From Halogeometricum sp. S3BR5-2 (GTDB lineage Archaea; Halobacteriota; Halobacteria; Halobacteriales; Haloferacaceae), in contig NZ_JAMQOQ010000001.1 of assembly GCF_031624635.1 (NCBI RefSeq), positions 248,001-312,000 of the forward strand: DNA of 64,000 nt, in the 5' to 3' direction. This document shows, piece after piece, positions 26,474-35,358 of the stretch. Below the pieces are notes generated by a model. The model ran no database searches. It had not been told where the DNA came from and saw nothing but the letters and a program-made list of their open reading frames with translations. Numbering within the stretch: position 1 is the first letter of the stretch; each line of letters begins with the position of its first letter. The position numbers and the translations under genes are program-made.

Positions 26474-27337
26474 TCAGCGCTGCGAGAGGACGACCCGGAC
26501 GTTCACCGTCGTGGTATCGCTCTGTATCTCGTTTCCGGCGACCGGGTCGACGCGCCACTCGATGTCGAGCGCTCGCGTCTCTCCCGGCCGGAGCGTCGCC
26601 GTGCCGACGTCGGCGGCTTCGAGCGCCGACAGGGGAACCCACGTGTCGTCGTCGCCGACGAGGTAGTCGTCGCCGACGGAGATGCGGACGGCGACGGCCG
26701 ACGACAGTTCGCCCTCGGCGCCGTCGTCGCCGGCGTCGCGTTCGGGTTCCAGCAGTCCGTTCTCCCGGTCGACGACGTCCGCGACGCGCACCGAGAGGTC
26801 GCCGGTCTCCCTCCCTTCGTTGTGAGCGGATAGTCGGACGGCTCCGTCCGAACCCGGAACGACGCCGTCGAACCGGAGCGACTCGGCGGCCGCGCGGCCG
26901 ACCGCGAGGTCGACCGGAGCGCGCTCCCCGCCCGAGTCGTCGTTGTCGTCCGCGCCGCGGTCGCTCCTCCCGGCCGTGCGTTCCGTACCGGCGACGGAGT
27001 TCCCCGTCGACCCCTCGTCCCTCGAGGCCGACGGCGTCGACGGGGCGTTCCGGTCGACGGCGTCTCCGCCGCCCCCGTCGCCCTCCGTCGCGGTCGATGC
27101 GTCGCCGAGCGAGTTCGACCCCGCGGCGGGCGTCGAGGTCTCCCGTCCGCTCGCGTCGACGCCGCTGGCACCGGACGGCGTCACCGTCGCGGCGACGTCC
27201 GAGGCGACGTTCGCCCCCGAGTCCCCGCTCTGCAGCACTCCGACGCCCGCGCCGCAGAACACCGACAGAACGACGAGAACGGCGAGGCTCCGCCGCCCGA
27301 AGGGCCAGGTGAGTCTCCCTTCGACTCCCCCGCTCAT
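26474..27337 (-). CDS. TasA/CalY-like secreted protein (distal gene of SipW locus)
   Basis: A 287-residue exported protein. An N-terminal hydrophobic segment (SLAVLVVLSVFCGAGVGVL) is followed by a long Ser/Thr/Asp/Gly-rich linker to about residue 145, then a beta-sandwich-like domain. That domain shares with the 28346-29431 protein the run D-x-ENG-x-x-E-x-E and the C-terminal PVAGNEIQSDTTTVNVRVVL pattern, both typical of haloarchaeal CalY/TasA-type proteins. Its ATG overlaps the stop of the upstream gene (ATGA). It may be an anchor or minor subunit of a surface fibre; this is inference. Confidence 0.65.
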   Translation of the reverse strand: MSGGVEGRLTWPFGRRSLAVLVVLSVFCGAGVGVLQSGDSGANVASDVAATVTPSGASGVDASGRETSTPAAGSNSLGDASTATEGDGGGGDAVDRNAPSTPSASRDEGSTGNSVAGTERTAGRSDRGADDNDDSGGERAPVDLAVGRAAAESLRFDGVVPGSDGAVRLSAHNEGRETGDLSVRVADVVDRENGLLEPERDAGDDGAEGELSSAVAVRISVGDDYLVGDDDTWVPLSALEAADVGTATLRPGETRALDIEWRVDPVAGNEIQSDTTTVNVRVVLSQR

Positions 27338-27756
27338 TCTCCGCCCTCCGTCGGTACGGTTCCGGTCGGTTCGGCGCCCGTCGGCTCCGGGGTCGCGGTC
27401 GCGTCGGTCGCAGTCGTCGGCTCCGGCGTCGGAGTTGCCGACGCTTCCTCCGCGGGCGCGTCCGTCGCCGTCTTCCGTTCGGTCGCCGTCTCCGTTCCGG
27501 TCTCGGTCGACCGCTCGCTGGTCGCCGAAGCACCCGAGGCGTTCGTGCCGTTCCTCGCGGACTCCGACTCGGTCTCTCCGCCGTCGCCGGCGACTGCGGT
27601 CGGCTCGAACGTGCCGACGCCGACGGAGACGACGGCGCGCTCTTCGTCCGCGAGCGCGCCGTACGTGACTCCCCCGCCGACCACCGAGAACACGACGGTG
27701 GCGACGACGAGCAGCGATAGCCGGGTTCGGAACCGGTCGCACGACTGGTCGCTCAC
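27334..27756 (-). CDS. Short secreted protein with SipW-type signal segment
   Basis: A 140-residue protein. After RFRTRLSLLVVATVVFSVVG comes GGVTYGALADEERAVVSVGVG, which resembles the cleavage region of SipW substrates (TxAYFSDxE). The remaining 80 residues are Thr/Ser/Glu/Ala/Pro-rich and probably disordered or glycosylated; no beta domain is visible. It overlaps sipW by 4 nt at its start and the TasA-like gene by 4 nt at its end. It could be an assembly or stalk protein of the same system. Confidence 0.6.
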   Translation of the reverse strand: MSDQSCDRFRTRLSLLVVATVVFSVVGGGVTYGALADEERAVVSVGVGTFEPTAVAGDGGETESESARNGTNASGASATSERSTETGTETATERKTATDAPAEEASATPTPEPTTATDATATPEPTGAEPTGTVPTEGGE

Positions 27757-28283
27757 GCGCTCTCCTCGGTTTCCGCGGCCCTGTAGAGGTCGTACAGTTC
27801 GCTCCCGCCGAGGAGGACCGCCGGCACGACGAGGAACAGCAGCGAACCGAGCCTCGTTCCGGCGAACGCGACGACGTACCCGACGTACGGGAGGTGGAAC
27901 GAGACCGCGCCCACGACGTCGTCGGCGGGGACTAGTTCGGGGTCCGCCTCCTCGTTGGCGTCGCCCTTCGTCCGGAAGGCGCGTTCGCCCCCGTCTTCGA
28001 CGACGGCGGCGACGCGGTGCGTCACGAGCGACGAACCGCTCCCGGCGGCGAGGTCCACGCTCTCGAACGTTATCACGTCTCCTTCGCCGATTTCGGCGAC
28101 CGGACGGTCGGCCACGAACACGACGTCCCCCGCGTCGATGGCGGGAGACATGCTGTCCGAGAGGACGACGTAACTGTGACTCGCGCCGGCCAGTTGCGGC
28201 ACGGCGTAGAGGACGAACGGGAGGACGGCGAGTGCGAACAGCACCAGGGCGGCCGTCTTGGCGGTATCGGTATGAGGTGTCAT
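27753..28283 (-). CDS. sipW: SipW-type signal peptidase I
   Basis: A 176-residue membrane serine protease. A transmembrane helix (about residues 11-33) leads to the catalytic Ser44 in VLSDSMSPAIDAGDVV. The general base is His89 in LVTHRV, so it has the Ser-His dyad of archaeal/ER-type signal peptidases (and of SipW) and not the Ser-Lys of bacterial type. TKGDANEEAD is the family's third box. A second helix lies near residues 145-160. Flanked on both sides by SipW-type substrates, it is probably dedicated to them. An AT-rich promoter-like stretch lies at 28284-28310. Confidence 0.85.
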   Translation of the reverse strand: MTPHTDTAKTAALVLFALAVLPFVLYAVPQLAGASHSYVVLSDSMSPAIDAGDVVFVADRPVAEIGEGDVITFESVDLAAGSGSSLVTHRVAAVVEDGGERAFRTKGDANEEADPELVPADDVVGAVSFHLPYVGYVVAFAGTRLGSLLFLVVPAVLLGGSELYDLYRAAETEESA

Positions 28284-28345
28284 CGTTTGAATATGAAAAG
28301 TGTCCTATGAAACGTTCTGATGGATGAGAACCGCGCCGAATCGAC

Positions 28346-29431
28346 TTATTCCGCGGCGTCGATGAGTAGTTCCACCGGTCCGTTGTTGCCGTCGCCGGTG
28401 TACTCGAACGTCACCGTACCGGTGAGCGTCAATCCGTCGGAGCCGTCGAGGTCGCTGAACTCAACGTACTCGCGACCGCTGTCGCTCTCCAGCGTGTTCG
28501 GCAGTGCCGCCGCCCCGTCGATGGAGAGGTCTTCCACCGTCACCGTCGCACCGTTCTCCCGCGAGGAAGCGATGAGCGCGAGTCGGGTGAAACTCCCCGA
28601 GTACGTGTTGGTGACCGAGTAACCGTTCGACGAGAGCGTGGTCTCTCCGTCGTCGGCTATCTCCAACTCGAAATCGTAGCTCTCGCCCGACTGGTACGTC
28701 GAGGCGTAGCCGCCGGCGGAGAACGAGGCGTCGGCGGTGGACTGGCCGCCGTCCTTCAGGCGCAGGTCGTAGTTGCCCTTCGACACCTTTAGCTCGGAGC
28801 CGAAGACCTTCTCGTAGGACGTCTGCGGGAACCCGGTCCCCGTCTCGCCCTGCGGGTTGTCCGTCTCCTGCGTGAGCGACAGCGTCATATCCGCCGTCAC
28901 GCGGTCGCTCTGAACGGCGTTCCCCGCCGTCACGGGGAGGTGCCACTTGATGGGGATGGTCAGCTTCTCCCCGCCGTTCAGCGTGTACGACGGGTACGAC
29001 TGACCCTCAAGGTCGCTGAGCGTCTTCCACCCGTTGCCGGGAATGTGCACTTCGAGGTACTCCGAGAGCTCCCCTTCGCTGTCGCCGTCTTTCTCGCTCT
29101 CGACCTCGCTCCGGCCGTTCTCGTAGTCCTGAACGGAATCGATGCTGCCCGTGAGCAACCCGGCGACGGTGCCTGCGTTCTTCACCGTGATCTTTTCTTG
29201 CCCGTCGTCCCCGGGCGCGATACCCTCTTCGTCGAGAATCGTTACGACGCCGTTCTGGCCGTTGACCGTCAGGTCGAGAGTGCCCGCCTGCACGTCCGCC
29301 TGTACGCTCTCGCTGTCGGAGAACAGTGCCATCGTTCCCGCCCCTGCCCCCGCGGACGCGAGGCCGATGGTGCCGAGTCCAGCCAGAATCTTGCGCCGCG
29401 ACAGTTTGATGTTGGTGTTGTTGTCTGCCAT
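28346..29431 (-). CDS. TasA/CalY-like secreted protein (main candidate fibre subunit)
   Basis: A 361-residue secreted protein. The signal region SRRKILAGLGTIGLASAGAG followed by MALFSDSESVQADVQAGTLDL is a textbook SipW-dependent signal with a twin-Arg-like start. The first beta-rich domain (residues about 45-190) carries the CalY hallmarks QDYENGRSEVE, GELSEYLEVHI and HLPVTAGNAVQSDRVTADM. A second, Gly/Ser/Tyr-rich beta domain (about 205-361) is an addition compared with the minimal TasA/CalY of about 200 residues and might be a carbohydrate- or cell-binding module. It is the promoter-proximal gene of the leftward locus, 62 bp before sipW. Start MADNNTN is chosen over an in-frame codon 12 bp upstream. 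Confidence 0.78.
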   Translation of the reverse strand: MADNNTNIKLSRRKILAGLGTIGLASAGAGAGTMALFSDSESVQADVQAGTLDLTVNGQNGVVTILDEEGIAPGDDGQEKITVKNAGTVAGLLTGSIDSVQDYENGRSEVESEKDGDSEGELSEYLEVHIPGNGWKTLSDLEGQSYPSYTLNGGEKLTIPIKWHLPVTAGNAVQSDRVTADMTLSLTQETDNPQGETGTGFPQTSYEKVFGSELKVSKGNYDLRLKDGGQSTADASFSAGGYASTYQSGESYDFELEIADDGETTLSSNGYSVTNTYSGSFTRLALIASSRENGATVTVEDLSIDGAAALPNTLESDSGREYVEFSDLDGSDGLTLTGTVTFEYTGDGNNGPVELLIDAAE

Positions 29432-29743
29432 TGGGTTTTCCACGTCTTTCGACGATTCGAGCCACGGCCGGACCCCCCTTATCTATGGTCTAAATTCGAG
29501 ACTGTAACTAAAAGTTATAGGACACGAACGAACACGCTTAGAACGCTAATTCGTTCGTTTCAACCCCGATAACGACCGGTTAAGGCAGGGTACCGTCGGC
29601 GACCGTTGCGTCCGACGGCCCGACCGACCGCGCCGTGGACGGAACCACTTTTGCCGCGGGGGGTCGAAGCCCCGAATCAGAGACTTCGGCGGCGGACGCC
29701 CCGGAGTGTAAAGGTTTACAATTTATCGAGTGAACACCAATCC
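29432..29743. promoter_or_regulatory. Divergent promoter region, TasA-like locus / gad
   Basis: This 312-bp region between divergent genes has no ORF. An AT-rich CTAAAAGTTATAG at 29508-29520 can serve the leftward genes. On the right, TTTACAATTTATC at 29715-29727 lies about 25 bp before the gad ATG and fits a leaderless start. Confidence 0.5.
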
Positions 29744-30979
29744 ATGAAAGACTACTCACAGCTACACGACCCGAACGCGGAGTATACGATGCGGGAGCTC
29801 TCGGCCGACACGATGCAGGTCACGGCCAAGCGCGGGGGCGGCCGCGACGTGGAGATCACGGACGTACAGACGACGATGATAGACGGGAACTTCCCGTGGA
29901 CGCTGGTCCGCATCTACACCGACGCCGGCATCGTCGGCACCGGCGAGGCCTACTGGGGCGCGGGCGTTCCGGAACTCATCCAGCGGATGAAGCCGTTCCT
30001 CATCGGCGAGAATCCCCTCGACATCGACCGCCTGTTCGAGCACCTCGTCCAGAAGATGTCCGGCGAGGGCTCCGTCGAGGGCGTCACCGTCACGGCCATC
30101 TCCGGTATCGACGTGGCGCTGCACGACCTCGCGGGCAAGATTCTGGAGGTTCCGGCCTACCAGTTGCTCGGCGGGAAGTACCGCGACAAGGTGCGCGTCT
30201 ACTGCGACTGCCACACCGCCGACGAGGCGGACCCGCAGGCCTGCGCGGACGAGGCCGAACGCGTCGTCGACGAACTCGGCTACGACGCGCTGAAGTTCGA
30301 CCTCGACGTCCCCTCCGGTCTGGAGAAGGACCGCGCGAACCGCCACCTCCGACCCGGCGAGATTCGACACAAAGTCGACATCGTCGAGGCGGTCACGGAG
30401 CGCGTGAAGGACCGCGCGGACGTCGCGTTCGACTGCCACTGGACGTTCTCGGGCGGGTCGGCCAAGCGCCTCGCGAACGCGCTCGAAGGACTCGACATCT
30501 GGTGGCTCGAAGACCCCGTCCCGCCGGAGAACCTCGACGTGCAGGAGGAGGTCACGAAGTCCACCTCCGTGCCCATCACGGTGGGCGAGAACCGCTACCG
30601 AGTCAGCGAGGAGCGACGCCTCATCGAGAACCAGGCGGTCGACATCATCGCGCCCGACCTGCCGAAGGTCGGCGGCATGCGCGAGACGCGGAAGATAGCC
30701 GACGTGGCGAACCAGTACTACGTCCCCGTGGCGATGCACAACGTCTCCTCGCCCGTGGCGACGATGGCCTCGGCGCACGTCGGCACCTCCATCCCGAACG
30801 TCCTGGCCGTCGAGTACCACTCCTACGAACTCGGCTGGTGGGAGGACCTCGTCGAGGAGACGGTCATCGAGGACGGTCACATCGAGATTCCCGAAGAACC
30901 GGGTCTCGGCGTGACGCTCGACATGGACGTCGTCGAAGAGCACATGGTCGACAACGAAGAGCTGTTCGACGAGGCCTGA
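29744..30979 (+). CDS. gad: Enolase-superfamily sugar-acid dehydratase (gluconate/galactonate type)
   Basis: A 411-residue mandelate-racemase-group enzyme. The metal ligands are Asp230 (VAFDCHW), Glu256 (WWLEDPVPP) and Glu282 (TVGENRYR); His332 in AMHNVSSPV is the probable catalytic base/acid, the pattern of gluconate dehydratases. In Haloferax volcanii the gene at the corresponding place, a few genes from fba, is the D-gluconate/galactonate dehydratase of the semi-phosphorylative Entner-Doudoroff pathway (recalled). Xylonate dehydratase is the main alternative. It therefore adds glucose breakdown beside the fructose genes. Confidence 0.8.
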   Translation: MKDYSQLHDPNAEYTMRELSADTMQVTAKRGGGRDVEITDVQTTMIDGNFPWTLVRIYTDAGIVGTGEAYWGAGVPELIQRMKPFLIGENPLDIDRLFEHLVQKMSGEGSVEGVTVTAISGIDVALHDLAGKILEVPAYQLLGGKYRDKVRVYCDCHTADEADPQACADEAERVVDELGYDALKFDLDVPSGLEKDRANRHLRPGEIRHKVDIVEAVTERVKDRADVAFDCHWTFSGGSAKRLANALEGLDIWWLEDPVPPENLDVQEEVTKSTSVPITVGENRYRVSEERRLIENQAVDIIAPDLPKVGGMRETRKIADVANQYYVPVAMHNVSSPVATMASAHVGTSIPNVLAVEYHSYELGWWEDLVEETVIEDGHIEIPEEPGLGVTLDMDVVEEHMVDNEELFDEA

Positions 30980-31301
30980 ACGGTCTCGTCGAGCCAGCGA
31001 GTCGCAGCGCGAACGAAGTGAGCGACCGTCTCGCGCGGTTCGACGAAGCGTAGCTTCGTCAAGCCAGCAAATCTCCGATTTGTGCTGTTCGACGAGGCGT
31101 AGAGCGGACGACGAACCACCGACTCGACGCTCTGTTGCGAACAGGCGGCGCCCCTACTTCTCCGAGACGACTGCGCCGCGCATCCGCGAACCGTCCCGGG
31201 TTCCCGCTCAGGTCACGCCGCGGAGTGGCCCCGGCTTCGTATTTGAACCCTCGTCTGCCGGGACGCCGAGATTTATCGGCCGCCCAGGCCATCGGTACCT
31301 C
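30980..31301. repeat. Intergenic region with short hairpin repeats
   Basis: After gad there is a patchwork of small palindromes: GACGAAGC-GTA-GCTTCGTC at 31042-31060, then CAAATC-TCC-GATTTG shortly after, and the haloarchaeal-style GAACGAAGTGAGCGA. No gene is evident. A TATA-like ATTTATC near 31271-31277 lies about 27 bp before the next ATG. Similar palindromes flank menB. Confidence 0.5.
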
Positions 31302-32258
31302 ATGTCATACGAGGTCGACTACGACCTGTCCGACGACGACGAGAACGTCCACCACGTCTGGGACAACAGCCTCGACCCCCTGGTGACCGTCGAACCGGGA
31401 GAGGTGGTCCGCTTCGAGTGCCGCGACGCCCTCGACGGGCAGGTGGGGCCGGACTCCGGGGTGGAAGACTTAGCGAACGCGACGTTCGACCCCGTTCACC
31501 CGTTGACCGGCCCCGTCGCCGTCGAGGGAGCGGAACCGGGCGACGTGCTCGCCGTCGAACTCCTCGACTTCGAGCACAAGGGCTGGGGCTTCACCGGCTA
31601 CATGCCCGGCGAGATGGGGCTCGGCCTCCTCCCGGAGGAGTTCGAGGAGGCGGGCCTGCACATCTGGGAGTTAGAGGAGGAGGTCGGCCACTTTGTAAAC
31701 GGCATCGAGGTCCCCCTCGACATGTTCCCCGGCATCATCGGCGTGGCGCCCGGCGAGGACGGCGAGCACGACACCCTGCCGCCGTACGACACCGGCGGCA
31801 ACGTGGACGTCAAGCACATGACGAAGGGGTCGACGGTGTACCTCCCCGTCGAAGTCGAGGGGGGCCTGTTCTCGACGGCGGACTGCCACGCGGCGCAGGG
31901 CGACGGCGAGGTGTGCGTGACGGGCATCGAGGCCCCGATGTACGTCACCGCCCGGTTCGACGTGCTGAAGGACAAATCCATCGAGCAACCCCAACTGAAG
32001 ACGACGGGACCGTTCACGCCCACGGGGTCGGACGAACCGATGTACGCGACGACGGGTATCGCTCCCGACCTGATGGAGGCGACGAAGAAGGCGGTCAGGC
32101 ACATGATAGACCACCTCGAAGCCGAACGCGACCTGACGCGCGGCGAGGCGTACATCCTCTGCTCGGCGGCCGCCGACCTGAAGATAAGCGAAGTCGTCGA
32201 CGCGCCGAACTGGACCGTGACGGCGTACGTCCCGGACAGCATCTTCCCCGACGAGTGA
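31302..32258 (+). CDS. Acetamidase/formamidase family protein
   Basis: A 318-residue protein of the FmdA_AmdA fold. Motifs typical of the family: PVTGPVAVEGAEPGDVL-like near residue 65 (here PLTGPVAVEGAEPGD), FPGIIGVAPG near residue 145, GGNVDVKHMTKGSTVYLPV near residue 165 and FSTADCHAAQGDGEVC near residue 190. It should hydrolyse a short-chain amide such as formamide or acetamide, releasing ammonia. It is monocistronic with a leaderless-type promoter; no amide transporter adjoins it. Confidence 0.85.
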   Translation: MSYEVDYDLSDDDENVHHVWDNSLDPLVTVEPGEVVRFECRDALDGQVGPDSGVEDLANATFDPVHPLTGPVAVEGAEPGDVLAVELLDFEHKGWGFTGYMPGEMGLGLLPEEFEEAGLHIWELEEEVGHFVNGIEVPLDMFPGIIGVAPGEDGEHDTLPPYDTGGNVDVKHMTKGSTVYLPVEVEGGLFSTADCHAAQGDGEVCVTGIEAPMYVTARFDVLKDKSIEQPQLKTTGPFTPTGSDEPMYATTGIAPDLMEATKKAVRHMIDHLEAERDLTRGEAYILCSAAADLKISEVVDAPNWTVTAYVPDSIFPDE

Positions 32259-32265
32259 TTCGGGG

Positions 32266-32844
32266 TCAGTCCCCGCCGAACGCGTCCTTGAGTCGGTCCG
32301 CGATGGACTGCCCGACGGTCCGCGGGTCGGCTTCTATCAGTTCGAGTTCGTCGCCGACGCTCACGGTTCCGGCCTCCACGACGTTCGCGCAGATGCCCCC
32401 GCGCTTCTGCTTGAGTGCGCGCGCGACGCCCTCCTCGCCGGCGACCCGTTCGACGTGCGCGCAGGGCGGGCGGGGGCGCGTCCCGCGGAACGTCGCGTCG
32501 CCGACGCGGAACGTCGTCTTCAACAGGTCGTGGAGTTCCTCGCCGCCGACGCCGCGGACGACGATGTTGCGTCGGTGCCGGCCGTCGGTCAGGTCGATGC
32601 CCGTCTCGTCGAGAATCTCCTCTAAGGCCTCCCACGCGACGAACGTCACCTCGCAGACGTCGTACGGGGAGTAGTAGCCCGTGCCGAGCAGGTAGCGGTC
32701 GCCGCGCAGGCCGCCCTCGACGGCCTCGACTGACTCGTGCGACTCCATCGGCGCGCCGTCCTCGGGGCTGGTCCACAGTTGCTCGACGCGGCCGCGAATC
32801 TCGCTTTCGTTCTCTCTTTCGTCTCCGCCCTCGGTGTCGCTCAT
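32266..32844 (-). CDS. MOSC-domain protein
   Basis: A 192-residue protein. The MOSC fold is shown by the LRGDRYLLGTGYYSP region, GRHRRNIVVRGVGGEEL, and the conserved Cys in RPRPPCAHVERVAG that binds Mo-cofactor sulfur in relatives. It may transfer or reduce via the molybdenum cofactor (YiiM-like). Its start overlaps the stop of the upstream gene by 3 nt within ATGA, so the two are co-translated. Confidence 0.8.
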   Translation of the reverse strand: MSDTEGGDERENESEIRGRVEQLWTSPEDGAPMESHESVEAVEGGLRGDRYLLGTGYYSPYDVCEVTFVAWEALEEILDETGIDLTDGRHRRNIVVRGVGGEELHDLLKTTFRVGDATFRGTRPRPPCAHVERVAGEEGVARALKQKRGGICANVVEAGTVSVGDELELIEADPRTVGQSIADRLKDAFGGD

Positions 32845-33479
32845 CAGCACACCGACCTCGGGTCGAAGCCCAGTCCCTGAAGGGCGTCCGCGTAGTCGTC
32901 GTACGCCACCTGAACCGTGTAGCCGGCGACCATCTCGGCGGCCTCCCACTCCTCGTCGCTCCCGCACAGCGATTCGAGCAGCGAGAGGCCCTCGGTCAGC
33001 GTCTCCGCCGTCTCCGCCTTCAACTCCCGCAGGACGTCCGCCGTCCGCTCGTCCGCCTCGTTGACGAAGAAGCCGACGAGTTGGTTGTACGTCCGCAGGC
33101 TGACGAGGGGCCGGCCGACCATCCCGCCGGCGACGCGTTCGACGGCCGACTCGCGCCCCCGGAGGTAGCCGTGCATCGGGCCCGGTTCGTCGTCCGGTTC
33201 CCACGCGCCGTCGAGTTCGTCGGTCACGCGCCGGAGGTGGTCGTCCTCCTGGTCGGCGACGGCGGCGAACGCCGCGCGCGCGGCCTCCTCGTCCTCGTCG
33301 TCGGCCCACCCGCGGAACGTCTCGCGGGCGGCGTGCTCGCTCGCCGCCGCCACGTCGAGGACGCGTTCGCGCGTCAGGTCGGCGTCCGTCAGCGCGACGA
33401 GCAGTTGCTGGGAGCCGAGTCGGTCCAACTGCGTCCGTTTTTCGGTCTCCACGGCCGACCGAAAGCTCTCGCCGTCCAT
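32844..33479 (-). CDS. Ferritin-like four-helix protein of unknown function
   Basis: A 211-residue, mostly helical, acidic protein. Its pattern (AAASEHAARETFRGWADDE, then AVADQEDDHLRRV) suggests a ferritin/rubrerythrin-like bundle with several Glu and His, although a complete ExxH pair set is not clear. It is co-transcribed with the MOSC gene and diverges from the HemAT gene across a shared palindrome, so an oxygen-related role is possible but only by association. Confidence 0.6.
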   Translation of the reverse strand: MDGESFRSAVETEKRTQLDRLGSQQLLVALTDADLTRERVLDVAAASEHAARETFRGWADDEDEEAARAAFAAVADQEDDHLRRVTDELDGAWEPDDEPGPMHGYLRGRESAVERVAGGMVGRPLVSLRTYNQLVGFFVNEADERTADVLRELKAETAETLTEGLSLLESLCGSDEEWEAAEMVAGYTVQVAYDDYADALQGLGFDPRSVC

Positions 33480-33525
33480 ATCCCCCTCACGCGCGGTGCG
33501 ACCCTGAATGTTGGCCTGCTGGTGC

Positions 33526-33562
33526 TATCACCCGTGATACTGAGCCGGGAACGTTCATTACG
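33526..33562. promoter_or_regulatory. Palindrome and core promoter in the HemAT intergenic region
   Basis: TATCAC-CC-GTGATA at 33526-33539 is a perfect 6-bp-arm inverted repeat. It is followed by AACGTTCATTACG at 33550-33562, identical to the element before the ilvB leader and placed 22 bp before the HemAT ATG. The palindrome lies between divergent genes and could control both. Confidence 0.5.
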
Positions 33563-33583
33563 CGGAATAGTCTCTGAACTGGT

Positions 33584-35248
33584 ATGACCGACCAGGCGTT
33601 CGCCGTGAACGATACCAACAGACGCGGGGTGGACGGGGAGAACCTCGCGGCGAAACTCGGCATCGACGACGAGGAAATCGCGTGGCGGAAGTCGTTCAAC
33701 CGCTTCGACGGCGAGGACGTCGAGCGACTGCGGGACCTCTCCGACGCGTTCGACCGCTCGGCCGACGACATCGTCGAGGAGTTCTACGAGCACCTGACGG
33801 GCGACCCGGCGGCGAACGAGATTCTCGGCCGGTCGAACAAGGGGTTCGACGCGCTCAAGGCCGACCAGGCCGCGTACCTCCGGTCGCTCGGCGCCGGCGA
33901 GTACGACCGCCGGTACTTCGAGCGACGCGCGCGCATCGGGAAGATACACGACATGCTCGACCTCGGACCGAAGTTCTACCTCGGCGCCTACTCGGTGTAC
34001 TACGAGGGCCTCTTCGAGGCCGTCGCCGAGGACGTGAAGGCCGAGTACGGGGGCTCGGACGGGCGACTCGCCCGACTCGGTCTCGGGGGCGGCGTCGAGG
34101 CCGGAGGCGTCGACGGGGCGGTCGACGCGCTGACCGAGCGGATGCTCTCGGTGTTGAAACTGCTCCTCCTCGACCAGGGCGTCGCCATGGAGACGTACAT
34201 CGACTCCTACAGCGAACAGGCCAGAGAGCAGGCGCGGCGCCGGCGCGAACTCGCCGTGCAGGTCGGCTCCGAACTCCGCGGCCCCATCGACGACGTCCAC
34301 CGCTCGTCGCTCGTCGTCTCCGAACACGCCGAGGACATCCGCGACATCGCCGCCGAGCAGGTCCGGGACATGGAGTCGGTCGCCGACGAGGTGTCGCAGA
34401 TGAGCGCGACCGTCGAGGAGATAGCCGCCACCTCCGAGGAGGTCCATCGCACGAGCACCGAGGCGGCCGAGCGCGCCTCCGAGGGGGAGACGGCCGCCGA
34501 CGAGGCCATCGAGGTGATGGAGGCGGTCAGCGAGGCCGCCGCCGGCGCCTCCGAGGACGTCCGGAGCCTGCAGGAGCGCATCGACGAGGTCGACGGCGTC
34601 ATCGAGACGATAAACGAAATCGCCGAGCGGACGAACCTCCTCGCGCTGAACGCCTCCATCGAGGCCGCCCGCGCGGGCGACGCGGGCGAGGGGTTCGCCG
34701 TCGTCGCCGCGGAGGTGAAGTCGCTCGCCGAGCAGTCCCAGACGCAGGCCGCCGAGGTCGAACGGACCGTCGAGCGCGTGCAGTCGGAGGCCGACGAGAC
34801 GGTCGCCAGCCTCTCGCGGACCACCGGAAAGCTCCACGACGGCATCGAACTCGGCGAGGAGGCGATGCGGAGCCTCGGCGAAATCGTCGACTCCGTCGAG
34901 CGGACCACCGAGGGCATCGCGGAGGTGGCCGACGCGACGGACGAGCAGGCGCTGAGCGCCGAGCAGGTCACCGGACTCGTGGACAACACGCGCGAACAGG
35001 CGAAGACGGTCGCCTCGCGGGTCGACGACGTGGCCGAGGCGAGCCGCGAACAGGCCGGGCGGGTCGAGTCGCTCCGAGCGTCGAGCGAGCGACTCGCCGG
35101 CGACGCCGACGACGGCGCGACGGCCTCCCTCGACGACGGGGAGGAGTCGGCGTCGGCGCCGCGAGGTCCCCCCGAGTCGGTGCCGACCGGCGACCGGGAC
35201 GCGCGGCCGTCCGCCGCCGTCGAGACCGACGGCGGGTCGACGGAGTAG
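33584..35248 (+). CDS. hemAT: HemAT-type globin-coupled aerotaxis transducer
   Basis: A 554-residue soluble chemotaxis transducer. The N-terminal globin domain (residues about 15-190) has the proximal-His region [19 protein letters not shown] and an [10 protein letters not shown] helix; no transmembrane helix is present. The C-terminal methyl-accepting domain carries the signalling tip [21 protein letters not shown] and long coiled coils. It senses oxygen through heme and signals to CheA. The last 50 residues are acidic and disordered. Confidence 0.92.
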   Translation: MTDQAFAVNDTNRRGVDGENLAAKLGIDDEEIAWRKSFNRFDGEDVERLRDLSDAFDRSADDIVEEFYEHLTGDPAANEILGRSNKGFDALKADQAAYLRSLGAGEYDRRYFERRARIGKIHDMLDLGPKFYLGAYSVYYEGLFEAVAEDVKAEYGGSDGRLARLGLGGGVEAGGVDGAVDALTERMLSVLKLLLLDQGVAMETYIDSYSEQAREQARRRRELAVQVGSELRGPIDDVHRSSLVVSEHAEDIRDIAAEQVRDMESVADEVSQMSATVEEIAATSEEVHRTSTEAAERASEGETAADEAIEVMEAVSEAAAGASEDVRSLQERIDEVDGVIETINEIAERTNLLALNASIEAARAGDAGEGFAVVAAEVKSLAEQSQTQAAEVERTVERVQSEADETVASLSRTTGKLHDGIELGEEAMRSLGEIVDSVERTTEGIAEVADATDEQALSAEQVTGLVDNTREQAKTVASRVDDVAEASREQAGRVESLRASSERLAGDADDGATASLDDGEESASAPRGPPESVPTGDRDARPSAAVETDGGSTE

Positions 35249-35358
35249 CCGACCGACCCGAAAACTGCCCGACGGCGCGACCTTCGAGCCGAAATCGAGT
35301 CGGCGAACTGACCGCTCGAACGGCAACTATATTCTGTAGGAGAGTCGTATCGAGACTG

